A stretch of DNA of 40,162 nt from NCBI GenBank assembly GCA_905214315.1, contig CAJMLN010000018.1:1-40162 (forward strand), written 5' to 3'. Positions 17,537 through 25,776 of the stretch are shown here, in pieces. How positions within the stretch are numbered: position 1 is the first letter of the stretch; each line of letters opens with the position of its first letter. The notes under the pieces are model-generated. The model searched no databases, had not been told where the DNA came from, and saw nothing but the letters and a program-made list of their open reading frames with translations. A program made the translations under genes and the position numbers. Source of the stretch: an uncultured bacterium (GTDB lineage Bacteria > Bacillota > Clostridia > Christensenellales > QALW01).

Positions 17537-19101
17537 CAAAAATCCGCCGCTCTCTCGGCCGTAAGCCCGATACGGTAGCGCTGCATAAAGACGTCGAACC
17601 CGGCGCTGCCTTCTTCAGTGGGCGTCAGCGTCTGCCGCGGCATTGCCCGGAATATCCGGTCTAAAAATGACGCCAGATTGCTTTTTTCGCCCAGCTTCAG
17701 ATAAGCCGCCAGCAGCGCCATGCCCCAGGCGCCGCCCTCGCCGGCCGTCTTTAAGACGGAAACCGGGGTTTTCAGGGCGTCCGCCAGCAGCTGCTGGGCT
17801 ACGCCCTCCACCTTGAACAGCCCCCCGTGGGCGGTAAAGCTTTCGGCCCGGACCTGCTCGCCGCTGTGGAGAATATCCATGCCGATGCGCAGCACCGCCA
17901 TGGCTGCGTACAGCTGGGCGCGCATAAAGTCGGCCAGACGGAGCCCGCCCTCTGGGGCTCTGAAATACATGGGGCGGCCGTTTTGCACCCCGGTGATATG
18001 CTCGCCGGAGAGATAATTGTATACCGTAATACCGCCGCAGTCCGGCTTTCCTTCCGCCAGGGCGTACCGGTAGAGCGCTTCGTATACCTCGCTTTTTTCC
18101 CGGGGCGCGCCCAGCAGAGCGCTGAACTGGCCGAACACCTCCGCCCAGGCGTCCAGCTCGCCGCAGCAGTTGTTGCTGTGTACCATGACGACCGGCTTGC
18201 CCTCGGGGGTAGCGCCGATATCCAGCGCCGGATATACCCCCTTTAGCGGTTCCTTTAACACCAGCATGGCAAAGATGGAGGTGCCGGCTGAAACATTGCC
18301 CTCTCCCGGCAGAACGCTGCCTGTGGCGACCATGCCGGTGCTGGCGTCGCCCTCGGGCGGGCACAGGGGAACGCCCGGCAGAAGATCGCCCTCCGCGTCC
18401 AAAAGCTGCGCCCCCTCGGCCGTAAGGTATCCCGCGCAGGCGCCGGGGGCGTAAATTGGGGGAAGCAGCGCCGCAGGATCCCACGCGCAGCCCAGCCGTT
18501 TGGCCTCCTGCGCAAATTTTTCCAGCATTCCTGCGTTATACGCCAGTCCGTCTATCGGGAACATGCCCGCCGCCTCGCCCGCACCCGCTGCGCGCTCTCC
18601 GGTCAATAAAAAATGCACGTAGCCGGCTAAGGTGCTGATGTGTGCAACCTCTGTCACATGCGGCTCGCCGCTCAGCATTGCCTGATACAGATGGGCAATA
18701 CTCCACCGCTGGGGAATCGGGAACGAAAACAGCTCCGTCAGCTTTTTAGAAGCCTCACCGGTAACGGTATTGCGCCAAATGCGAAACGGCACCAGCAGCC
18801 GGTTTTGCGCGTCAAAAGCCAAATAGCCGTGCATCATGCCGGAGATGCCCAGCGCCCCCACCCGGGTAAGCACCGTGCCGTATTTTTGTTTTACCTTGCG
18901 CTTTAAAGCCCCGTAGCAGGCCTGCAATCCCCGGCGCACGTCCTCTAAGGAATACGTCCAGTAGCCGTTTTCCAGACGGTTTTCCCAGGTGTGGGAGCCG
19001 GTGGCCAGTACGGTAAAGGTATCGTCAATCAGCACCGCCTTGATGCGGGTGGAGCCCAGCTCAATGCCTAAGTACATCTTTTCCCCGCATAGTTTTTCCA
19101 T
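17533..19101 (-). CDS. FGGY-family carbohydrate kinase, last gene of the isomerase-kinase-aldolase operon
   Basis: A 522-residue sugar kinase of the FGGY family. The N-terminal phosphate loop is YLGIELGSTRIKAVLID; the catalytic Asp is likely in PEGDASTGMVATGS near 265; the C-terminal glycine motifs are near ESFTAHGGLFKVEG (about 437) and AGEGGAWGMALLAAYL. The overall pattern resembles xylulokinase/ribulokinase-like members, but the sugar cannot be read from sequence. It starts 13 bases after the aldolase stop, with GGGAGG as ribosome site (an in-frame GTG just before the ATG is the alternative). It is the second FGGY kinase of the same operon and differs clearly from the one at 20930-22411. 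Confidence 0.88.
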   Translation of the reverse strand: MEKLCGEKMYLGIELGSTRIKAVLIDDTFTVLATGSHTWENRLENGYWTYSLEDVRRGLQACYGALKRKVKQKYGTVLTRVGALGISGMMHGYLAFDAQNRLLVPFRIWRNTVTGEASKKLTELFSFPIPQRWSIAHLYQAMLSGEPHVTEVAHISTLAGYVHFLLTGERAAGAGEAAGMFPIDGLAYNAGMLEKFAQEAKRLGCAWDPAALLPPIYAPGACAGYLTAEGAQLLDAEGDLLPGVPLCPPEGDASTGMVATGSVLPGEGNVSAGTSIFAMLVLKEPLKGVYPALDIGATPEGKPVVMVHSNNCCGELDAWAEVFGQFSALLGAPREKSEVYEALYRYALAEGKPDCGGITVYNYLSGEHITGVQNGRPMYFRAPEGGLRLADFMRAQLYAAMAVLRIGMDILHSGEQVRAESFTAHGGLFKVEGVAQQLLADALKTPVSVLKTAGEGGAWGMALLAAYLKLGEKSNLASFLDRIFRAMPRQTLTPTEEGSAGFDVFMQRYRIGLTAERAADFC

Positions 19102-19114
19102 CACGCTTCCTCCC

Positions 19115-19942
19115 TTACATTCCGCAAAAAACGCGTATCGCCCGCCTTACATCTTCGCACATGGCCTTTTCGGCGTCCAAAAGCGCGTCGTGCAGCTGAG
19201 AATATTCCTTATGGGAAATGGCTGCTCCGCCCGCAGCCGCCATATAAGTGTAATAGTTGATTTTTCGGATGCCGCCGGCAATTACCTTGCGGAAATCCTC
19301 TTCGCTAACGCCGCTGCCGCCGTGCATAACCAGGGGCAAATCGGTTTGGCGGCGAATTTCGGCAAGCCGTTCAAAATCCAGCCGGGGCGCTTTTTTATAA
19401 AAGCCGTGGGCCGTACCGAAAGCGCAGGCCAGTGCATCGATACCGGTAGCGTGCACAAAAGCGGCGGCGGCTGCCGGGTCCGTATAGATGGAGGCGTCTT
19501 CCGCACCGCCGCCCTCCCGCGCGCCCATGGAGCCGATTTCCGCCTCTACCGAAGCGCCGGTCTCCCTTGCCAGACGCATGGCCTCTTTGGTATTCCGGAT
19601 GTTTTCTTCTTCTGGAAGGGCGGAGCCGTCATACATTACCGAGGTAAAGCCTATCTCCAGCCCTCTTTTTAAATAGTCCAAATCCGTGCCGTGGTCCAAA
19701 TGCACGCACACCGGCACCGCTGCCCGCCGGGCAAACTGCAGCATGACCGGCGCAATCTCCTCCATGCGGCAGAGCCCCATTTCTTCATGCACCTGGGCGT
19801 GCATCAGAATAACCGGCTGCGCCAGCTCCTCCGCCGCGCGGATAACCGCCCGCAGGCTCGTCATATTCGGGGTATTGAATGCGCCCACGGCACATTGCTT
19901 TTCCTGCGCGAGCGCTAAAATTTCCTTTAAAGTAACCAGCAT
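19115..19942 (-). CDS. Class II aldolase of the fructose/tagatose-bisphosphate type
   Basis: A 275-residue zinc-dependent aldolase. The zinc ligands are seen in VCVHLDHGTDLDYL (about residue 84), in FGTAHGFYKKAP (about 178) and in LVMHGGSGVSEEDF (about 206). The family acts on ketose bisphosphates or ketose 1-phosphates to give dihydroxyacetone phosphate plus an aldehyde. It is shorter and more divergent than the housekeeping aldolase at 3297-4160, so a specialised substrate is likely. The start at 19942 follows AGGAGG, which itself lies within the last codons of the upstream epimerase gene, so translation is coupled. The reading frame upstream (to 19981) is rejected. Confidence 0.9.
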   Translation of the reverse strand: MLVTLKEILALAQEKQCAVGAFNTPNMTSLRAVIRAAEELAQPVILMHAQVHEEMGLCRMEEIAPVMLQFARRAAVPVCVHLDHGTDLDYLKRGLEIGFTSVMYDGSALPEEENIRNTKEAMRLARETGASVEAEIGSMGAREGGGAEDASIYTDPAAAAAFVHATGIDALACAFGTAHGFYKKAPRLDFERLAEIRRQTDLPLVMHGGSGVSEEDFRKVIAGGIRKINYYTYMAAAGGAAISHKEYSQLHDALLDAEKAMCEDVRRAIRVFCGM

Positions 19943-19943
19943 A

Positions 19944-20933
19944 TTAAAATTCCTCCTCAAAACGTGCTTTATTATCCGCAAAGCAGAATTCCACCGCGGT
20001 AACCGCTTCGGCGCCGGGCGCTAAAAAGGCCAGACGGCCCTCCCTGCGCAATACATCCCGTCCGTCCGGCGTGCAGTTGCCGGGCTCCAGACCCAGAACA
20101 TAGTCGGTTTGGCCCATCATCTTCCATTGGGTGAAGCAGGGCAGAGAGCGCTTGTCATAGCGCAGGATAACACCTGTTTCTCCGTTAAAAATACCCGCCC
20201 GGGCCAGACCGTCTTTTTCCTGCATATCATAGTAATAGCAGCATTCCTCATATCCGGCTGTGGGCGGTTCCATCACCAGCGCCTTTGCAAGCTGGGATGC
20301 CGCCCTTGCATTGCGCGGAATAACACCGCTACTGGGTATTTTTACCAAACTATCCTCCGTCAGCAACGGGTAGCCCATATTGCAGTGGTATAAAATCATG
20401 TACGGCGACGTTTCGCTACCGGCGTTTGTTACGGTATCCCGCAGCAGAATGCGGTTTTCCCGGTAGGAAAACGTATATTCGCGCCTTAAAACCAGTTTTG
20501 GACCAAACAGGCGGGCGTCACGCACTTCGGTGCGGATTTTCAGCGCCCCGTCCTCTTCTTCCAGCGCCAAAAGCCGGGCCGGAAGATGCGAAACCGTTCC
20601 GTGCAGGGGCAGTTCCTCGCCGTTATCCACGCAGGGCGAGCCCACGGCCGTTAAGCCGCAGGTGGTAACAAAACCGCCGGTAAAGGATTTTAAAAAGCCG
20701 TCTCCCTTCTCATCATAATACTGGGGCGCCACATAGCCGCAGGGCGCAAAATAGCCCATATTGCGGCCCTTAAACGCCACGCGTGAAAGGTCGGAACAGC
20801 GGTCCAGCGATATCCACGCCTCTAAGCCCAGGCCGTTGCGCACATATAAAAAACGCATGCCCTGCCCCCGGCCGCCCTGCAAAATATATTCCTCCGCCCC
20901 CCGCACCTGCAGGGGATTGCCTACATAATTCAT
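19944..20933 (-). CDS. Aldose 1-epimerase-like protein (DUF4432 type)
   Basis: A 329-residue cytosolic protein of the galactose-mutarotase-like fold. The pattern GLEAWISLDRCSDLSRVAFKGRNMGYFAP near residues 34-62, the GLTAVGSP and LPLHGTVSHLPARL stretch (about 92-121), and the late LGLEPGNCTPDGRD motif (about 280) match DUF4432 proteins. Such proteins sit in sugar operons and probably interconvert anomers. A catalytic His is plausible in PLHGTVSH. The start overlaps the end of the kinase gene by four bases (ATGA), and its last codons contain the ribosome site of the aldolase. Confidence 0.85.
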   Translation of the reverse strand: MNYVGNPLQVRGAEEYILQGGRGQGMRFLYVRNGLGLEAWISLDRCSDLSRVAFKGRNMGYFAPCGYVAPQYYDEKGDGFLKSFTGGFVTTCGLTAVGSPCVDNGEELPLHGTVSHLPARLLALEEEDGALKIRTEVRDARLFGPKLVLRREYTFSYRENRILLRDTVTNAGSETSPYMILYHCNMGYPLLTEDSLVKIPSSGVIPRNARAASQLAKALVMEPPTAGYEECCYYYDMQEKDGLARAGIFNGETGVILRYDKRSLPCFTQWKMMGQTDYVLGLEPGNCTPDGRDVLRREGRLAFLAPGAEAVTAVEFCFADNKARFEEEF

Positions 20934-22411
20934 TCTCTGCCCTCCACGGCCTTTACCGCCGCATACAATTTTGTATATTGTTGATACAACGCCTGATATT
21001 GGCCGCGTTTCTTTTCATCGGGCCAAAATACCCGGCGCACCGGCGCCATCTTCTGCACAATGGAAAAATCCTTAAACGCACCGACGGCCTTTCCCGCCAC
21101 CGCCGCGGTACCTGCCGCGCCGATCTCCCCGCAGGAAAGCGCCGTAATTGGCGTACCTAAAATGTCCGCCTTGATCTGCAACCACACGTCCGACGACGCG
21201 CCGCCGCCGGTTGCGCGGATTTCCTCTATCGGGGGGACAAAACGCTTCAGGCGGTCAAAGTTCAGCCGCATTTCATAGCTGGTGCCCTCCATCAGCGCCT
21301 TGTAAATATCGTATTTTGTGCTCGCCATGGTAAGGCCGACGATTGCCGCCCGGGCCGCATAGTCCATATACGGCGTTGCCGCGCCGGCAAAATGGGGCAG
21401 CACCAAAAGGCCCGTCGGCGCATCGGGAATTTTTTCATCCAAAAGCGCGTACACGTTTTTTTGCCCCGCCTCCTCCTGCTCCTTTTGGGCAAATACGCCG
21501 CGGAACCACTTAAGCGCGGCGCCGCCGGTAAAGGAGAACGCATAGCAGGCATACCCGCCCGCCGGGTAGGGCACCACCGCATAGCCGCCTTCAAACAGCC
21601 CGGGATCCTCCGGCACACGGTCCATCAGCACGGGAATACATTCCACCGTGCCGGTGCCGTTCATCGCCTGGGTGCTTTTAAAAATACCCGCCCCCAGCAT
21701 GGCCGCCGCCTGGTCATGGCAGGCGCTTACGACAACAAGGTCCTCCCTGACGCCCAGCTGCCGGCAAAGCTCCTTTTTTACCGGGCCGGCCACGGTGCCC
21801 GAAGCAACCGGCTGTGCAAAAAGGGCGCTGTCAAGGCCCGCCGCGGCAAAAATTTCCTCGCTCCAGCCGTTTTGCCGGATATCAAAAGCCCCCGTGCGTG
21901 CGGCTAAGGAAAAATCGATCTGCGCGCGCCCGGTAAGAGCGTACACGATAAAATCCTGTCCCAGCAGCACGCGCCGGCACCGGGAAAACAGTTCGGGCCG
22001 GTTCTTCTTTAGCCACATCAGCTTATAGATGCTGTACATGGCGTGGGGTTTTACGCCGGCTATCTGCGTCAGCCTAGTCGCGCCCAAAGCCGCCTGCAGC
22101 TGCGCGCATTCTTCCTCGCCCCGCGGGTCGGTATATAACATGGAAGGCGCCAAAACCGCATCGTTTTCATCCAGCAAAACAAAGGTTTCGCCAAAGCTGG
22201 TAACGCCCAGCGTTTTTAAAGGGAATTCCGCACATGCCTGCCGCAGCAATTCCAACACGCCCCGGCGGATTCCGTCAAAATCAATTTCATGCGCTCCGCC
22301 GGAAAAAACGGCGGGATATTCCCGGTAATAGGTTTGAAACAAAGTGCCGGTTTCATCATAAACCGCAATTTTGCAGCCGGTAGTGCCTACATCCAAACCG
22401 CCGATATACAT
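20930..22411 (-). CDS. FGGY-family carbohydrate kinase
   Basis: A 493-residue sugar kinase. The phosphate loop is YIGGLDVGTTGCKIAVYD at the N-terminus, the catalytic Asp probably in VSACHDQAAAMLGAG near 230, and the ATP-binding C-terminal motif ATGGGASSDVWLQIKAD near 400, with GAAGTAAVAGKAVG after it. This is a canonical xylulokinase/gluconokinase-like kinase; the exact sugar is not fixed. It follows the isomerase gene by 14 bases, so it likely phosphorylates the ketose made by the isomerase. Start follows GGGAGG. Confidence 0.9.
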   Translation of the reverse strand: MYIGGLDVGTTGCKIAVYDETGTLFQTYYREYPAVFSGGAHEIDFDGIRRGVLELLRQACAEFPLKTLGVTSFGETFVLLDENDAVLAPSMLYTDPRGEEECAQLQAALGATRLTQIAGVKPHAMYSIYKLMWLKKNRPELFSRCRRVLLGQDFIVYALTGRAQIDFSLAARTGAFDIRQNGWSEEIFAAAGLDSALFAQPVASGTVAGPVKKELCRQLGVREDLVVVSACHDQAAAMLGAGIFKSTQAMNGTGTVECIPVLMDRVPEDPGLFEGGYAVVPYPAGGYACYAFSFTGGAALKWFRGVFAQKEQEEAGQKNVYALLDEKIPDAPTGLLVLPHFAGAATPYMDYAARAAIVGLTMASTKYDIYKALMEGTSYEMRLNFDRLKRFVPPIEEIRATGGGASSDVWLQIKADILGTPITALSCGEIGAAGTAAVAGKAVGAFKDFSIVQKMAPVRRVFWPDEKKRGQYQALYQQYTKLYAAVKAVEGRE

Positions 22412-22425
22412 AAATTCGGCCTCCC

Positions 22426-23823
22426 TTACAGTTCAAACAAATCGTAGCCCAAATAGGTGCCGAAAGCCTCGCGCAAAATAGCCGCCATACGGCCCTTGCC
22501 TACGGCCGTGTGGTGCCGGAAACCGTTTTTGGCAAGGCGCAGCAGCTTGCCCTGCAGGGCCGGTATCTCCGCCACACCGGCGCAGCCGAAGAATTCCGGC
22601 TCGATTTCCTCACCGGTAAAGGTTCCTTCATCCATATATACCGTCAGCTTGCCGTCCTCGGTTTTGCAGTTGGAATAGGTAAAATCAAACGCGGCGATGC
22701 GGCCTTCATTGCTGCCCCATCCGCAGCCGGGGCAGTTTTTAGAAAACATCTTATGGTCGGTAACCGTTCCCTTTTCCGTCATCAGGCTCTGGGGTACCGG
22801 ACCGCAGTGGAAGAGGATTACCTTATCCGGCTCGCTTCCGTAGTTGTTGTTCCAATCCAGGCACGTAGCGGGCGCCCCGGAGGCCAGCTGCATCGAATAC
22901 ATATTGATGGCCGAGCACAAATCCACCTCGCAGGCGGCGGTAATGCCGCGGTCGTTTAGCTCCGAAAGCAGCACGCAGGGCGCAATGCCGAAGATGGGCT
23001 GTAGTTCCTCCCAGCAGCGCAGGGTAATGCAGTCCAGCTGATATTCCTGGATAAAATCGTCAATCACCACAGAAACTTTCGCCAGCGCGTTCATTTTATC
23101 CTCCGGCACGCGGGAACAGTTGGTATAATCCTTCAGGCGCGCCTTTCTTTCCATAACGCGAACGTCGTCATCGCTGTATTTGCCTACGCGGAACACCAGC
23201 TCCGAAAGGTCGAACGTGGTGCAGGTAATGCCGTACTTCTGCAGCGTAATTTCATCAAAGCGCACCGTCATAAACTTGGTGGTGCGCGCGCCGATTACGC
23301 CGATGGTAAAATGTTTCATACCCGCAACCACGCGGCAGACGGCCGCAAAATCAGCCAAATTGCGGGCAAAAGCCTCGGAGAGCGGATGCACCACATGGGG
23401 TTCCATTATCGTAAACGGCAGGCCGTACTGATGGAATACGTCGCAGATAGAAAATTTGCCGCAGTAGGCGTCGCGCCGATGTTCAAAATCCATTTTGCCG
23501 ATTTCATCGGGGTAGGCCTGAATCAAAATCGGCGTGCCGCAGTGCTCCAGCGCGGCAATTGCGCCGTTTTCATCGCCGAAGTTCGGCAGGCAAAGGATAA
23601 CGCCATCGTATTCGCCCTCGTGGGATTTCAGCCATTTGGCATAGGCCAGCCCCTCCTGCTTGGTTTCCACCGCGCCGTAGCGGGTTAAATCCGCCGGAGC
23701 AATCAGATAGTTAAACCCCGCCTGTTCCACGGCCCGGCACATCTCTTCCCGGGCGCCGGCAATCAGCCCCTCCGGAAAAAAGCCTCGGTTGCCAAAATAC
23801 AATGCAAATGTTTGTTTTTTCAT
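22426..23823 (-). CDS. L-fucose/L-arabinose-type isomerase
   Basis: A 465-residue aldose-ketose isomerase of the FucI/AraA superfamily. Likely active-site residues are Glu299 (ACEVDL), Asp323 (LDWNNN) and His339 (FHCGP), with the His437-His438 pair (RHHTAVGKG) near the end. The Glu-Asp distance of 24 is the same as between the metal-binding Glu337 and Asp361 of E. coli FucI. The protein is shorter than FucI (about 590) and closer to AraA length, so it is a third subgroup of uncertain sugar. It is the first gene of the operon, with AAGGAGAG upstream and the PocR-AraC gene divergent. The promoter has a TATAAA box without a clear -35 box, fitting activator control. Confidence 0.88.
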   Translation of the reverse strand: MKKQTFALYFGNRGFFPEGLIAGAREEMCRAVEQAGFNYLIAPADLTRYGAVETKQEGLAYAKWLKSHEGEYDGVILCLPNFGDENGAIAALEHCGTPILIQAYPDEIGKMDFEHRRDAYCGKFSICDVFHQYGLPFTIMEPHVVHPLSEAFARNLADFAAVCRVVAGMKHFTIGVIGARTTKFMTVRFDEITLQKYGITCTTFDLSELVFRVGKYSDDDVRVMERKARLKDYTNCSRVPEDKMNALAKVSVVIDDFIQEYQLDCITLRCWEELQPIFGIAPCVLLSELNDRGITAACEVDLCSAINMYSMQLASGAPATCLDWNNNYGSEPDKVILFHCGPVPQSLMTEKGTVTDHKMFSKNCPGCGWGSNEGRIAAFDFTYSNCKTEDGKLTVYMDEGTFTGEEIEPEFFGCAGVAEIPALQGKLLRLAKNGFRHHTAVGKGRMAAILREAFGTYLGYDLFEL

Positions 23824-23849
23824 TTTTTCTCTCCTTAATATTTCCCTTA

Positions 23850-23925
23850 TTTTTATACTACCAATTTACCAAAAAGCGTGCTATAATAATAGTCAATTTT
23901 GGAGGAAAAATAGCAATTTTGTTCG
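23850..23925. promoter_or_regulatory. Divergent control region of the sugar operon and its PocR-AraC regulator
   Basis: The plus strand has TATAAT at 23882-23887. The minus strand has TATAAA near 23857-23852. Neither has a convincing -35 box. Two perfect direct copies of CAATTTTG lie at 23894-23901 and 23914-23921, exactly 20 bases apart, which is two helical turns. AraC-type proteins commonly bind paired direct half-sites. The copies lie downstream of the regulator's own -10 box. Confidence 0.55.
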
Positions 23926-23938
23926 GGGGGATACTATT

Positions 23939-24787
23939 TTGGATTTTCACATCAACACCCAGGAGCTGACCAAGCTGCTGAAGCATTTTTATACGCTTAC
24001 CCACATCCGCATCGGCGTGTTTGACAATGCCTTTCAGGAACTGGCTTTTTACCCGAACCATCATTCCGAATACTGCCGCCTGCTGCGGGCGGACGCGGAG
24101 GCCAACAAAAAGTGCGCCCTGTGTGACCGGGAAGCCTGTGAAATGAGCCGGAAGCAGAACAAACTGATTGCCTACCGCTGCCACGCCGGGCTGACCGAAG
24201 CGGTGACCCTGATTCGCTGCCACGACGTAGTCGTGGGCTACCTGATGTTGGGGCAGGCCCTGCAAACCGAGGACCGCGCCCGCTCTTGGGAAGAGCTAGC
24301 CCCGTATTTGGCCGAATTTGGTGTGGACCTGAACGCGCTGAAAAATGCGTATTTTAAAAAGAAACGGCTTTCGCCGGAGGTGATTACGGCGGCCTCCAAG
24401 CTGATGGAGGCCTGCTCGGGCTATTTATATCTGTCAAAAATGATCGTGCTCAGCGAGGACAGCCTGGCCCGGCGGCTGGACGATTATCTTCAAAAGAATC
24501 TGTCGGGCGATCTTGGCACGGAATCGCTCTGCCGGGCGCTGGGGATCGGCAAAACCCGGCTCTATGAGCTTTCCCGGCGCAGCTACGGCCGGGGCATTGC
24601 CGAGCATGTGCGGGCGCTGCGGATCGAACGCGCCCGGGAGCTGCTTTCCGGCGAGAAGGAGAAAATCTCCGAGATTGCCGCGCAGTGCGGCTTTTCGGAC
24701 TACAATTATTTTACCAAGGTCTTTAAGGCACACACCGGTCTTACGCCGCGGGATTACCGCAAAAATTTTTTGCGGCAGAAAGATTAG
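23939..24787 (+). CDS. AraC-family regulator with PocR sensor domain
   Basis: A 282-residue transcription regulator. The N-terminal half (about 1-150) is a PocR-type domain; it keeps the Cys pattern CRLLRADAEANKKCALCDREAC and RCHAGL. The C-terminal 100 residues are the AraC double helix-turn-helix with GIGKTRLYELSRRSYGRG and EIAAQCGFSDYNYFTKVFKAHTGLTPRDYRK. PocR domains are known to sense small diols and related compounds. The start is a TTG at 23939 with a GGGGGG ribosome site; the longer frame from 23789 runs back through its own promoter and into the isomerase gene. It is divergent from the sugar operon and probably its activator. Its stop overlaps that of the convergent DeoR gene by four bases. 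Confidence 0.9.
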   Translation: MDFHINTQELTKLLKHFYTLTHIRIGVFDNAFQELAFYPNHHSEYCRLLRADAEANKKCALCDREACEMSRKQNKLIAYRCHAGLTEAVTLIRCHDVVVGYLMLGQALQTEDRARSWEELAPYLAEFGVDLNALKNAYFKKKRLSPEVITAASKLMEACSGYLYLSKMIVLSEDSLARRLDDYLQKNLSGDLGTESLCRALGIGKTRLYELSRRSYGRGIAEHVRALRIERARELLSGEKEKISEIAAQCGFSDYNYFTKVFKAHTGLTPRDYRKNFLRQKD

Positions 24788-25506
24788 CTTTTTTTCGTTT
24801 CCCATGGCAGCGGCACGTCGCAAAGGATACGGTCAACATCTTTTTTAGTGCATACCGTAAAAAGACGCTTTTGTCCGAGTTTGGAGGAATCGCATAAAAA
24901 TATCTTTTTTTCTGCGCGGGTCAGCATGACCCGCCGCAGCGAGGTTTCCTCCTCGGATGCGTCGGAGATCTCGCCGTCCAAAGAGAGTCCCTGGCTGGAA
25001 AAAAACAGAATATCCGCTGATACGGCGCGAAGAAACCGTTCGGCTGCCGGCCCGGAGAAGGCGTAATTGCTTTTGTTCAACGCGCCGCCGGTACAGTAGA
25101 GCTTTGCGTGCAGCGCTTCGGCTTCATGGAAAACGCGAAGGCTGTTGGTTATAATCTTCAGGTTACGGCGGTGAGAAATATATTTGAGAATTCTCCGGGC
25201 GGTGGAGGATGCGTCTAAAAAAATAGCGGCGCCGTCGTGGATAAGGGCAGCGGCCTTTTGCGCAAGCTGTTCCTTTGCTGCCGCATGCTCCGAATCCCGC
25301 AGGGAAAGCGGAATGACGCTGTTCTTATATTGGGCCAGAACGACTCCGCCGTAGAGCTTTTGTACACAGCCCTGTTTTTCCAGCGCTTCGATATCACGGC
25401 GGACGGAAGCCTCACTGGCGTATACCGCTTCAGCCAGCTGCCTGACGGTAGCGGTATGGTGCTGCTCCAGCAGCCGCAGGATGGCCTGCTGTCTTTCAAA
25501 TTGCAT
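24784..25506 (-). CDS. DeoR-family transcriptional regulator
   Basis: A 240-residue repressor of the DeoR type. The N-terminus (about 1-58) is the helix-turn-helix with RQQAILRLLEQHHTATVRQLAEAVYASEASVRRDIEALEKQG. The C-terminal sugar-phosphate sensor domain has DASSTARRI, KIITNSLRV and DSSKLGQKRL. The start at 25506 follows AAGGAG; the longer frame is rejected. The gene is divergent from glycerophosphodiesterase and a GpsA-like gene, so the ligand may be glycerol 3-phosphate or a related compound, as in GlpR; this is inference from context. Confidence 0.9.
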   Translation of the reverse strand: MQFERQQAILRLLEQHHTATVRQLAEAVYASEASVRRDIEALEKQGCVQKLYGGVVLAQYKNSVIPLSLRDSEHAAAKEQLAQKAAALIHDGAAIFLDASSTARRILKYISHRRNLKIITNSLRVFHEAEALHAKLYCTGGALNKSNYAFSGPAAERFLRAVSADILFFSSQGLSLDGEISDASEEETSLRRVMLTRAEKKIFLCDSSKLGQKRLFTVCTKKDVDRILCDVPLPWETKKS

Positions 25507-25573
25507 ATTGTTCTCCTTTTTATAAAAAGTGCGGGTATTTTTTGAGAGCGTCATATTTTATATGGCATCGGTA

Positions 25574-25593
25574 TTTTGCAAAAGTTTGCAAAA
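25574..25593. promoter_or_regulatory. Tandem TTTTGCAAAA operator candidates (distal pair)
   Basis: The self-complementary 10-mer TTTTGCAAAA at 25574-25583 is followed without gap by GTTTGCAAAA at 25584-25593. A third exact copy is at 25753-25762. The pair lies about 70 bases upstream of the DeoR gene start. Confidence 0.5.
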
Positions 25594-25648
25594 GTTTAAA
25601 GCTCTGTATAGCGCTTTTATGCCAATCTTTCAAGTTTTCCGCCATATC

Positions 25649-25677
25649 TTGATTTCTTTTTGTGAAAAAACTATAAT
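25649..25677 (+). promoter_or_regulatory. Promoter of the glycerophosphodiesterase operon
   Basis: TTGATT at 25649-25654, 17-base spacer, TATAAT at 25672-25677. Transcription would start near 25684, just where a large inverted repeat begins. Confidence 0.8.
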
Positions 25678-25684
25678 TTTTCCG

Positions 25685-25722
25685 TATGATAAAGAAAGAA
25701 TTTCTTTACTTACTTTATCATA
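25685..25722. repeat. Inverted repeat at the transcription start of the glycerophosphodiesterase operon
   Basis: Perfect 10-base arms TATGATAAAG (25685-25694) and CTTTATCATA (25713-25722) around an 18-base centre that contains smaller AAAGAAA/TTTCTTT arms. It begins eight bases after the -10 box and so would block the promoter when bound. There is no T-run, so it is unlike a terminator. Confidence 0.6.
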
Positions 25723-25752
25723 TCTTTCCTATTCTTTCAAGAGATTTCATCA

Positions 25753-25762
25753 TTTTGCAAAA
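25753..25762. promoter_or_regulatory. TTTTGCAAAA operator candidate (proximal)
   Basis: Exact copy of the palindrome found at 25574-25583, abutting the AAGGAG ribosome site of the glycerophosphodiesterase gene. Confidence 0.4.
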
Positions 25763-25776
25763 AGGAGAAAAGTTTT

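Noticed and set aside
17615..18484. 289-codon open frame inside the last kinase gene
   Set aside because: Arg/Gly-rich frame-shifted shadow of the kinase, due to the high GC at third positions there.
23789..23938. Upstream extension of the PocR-AraC gene
   Set aside because: Runs through the divergent promoter region and into the isomerase gene; lacks a ribosome site at its ATG.
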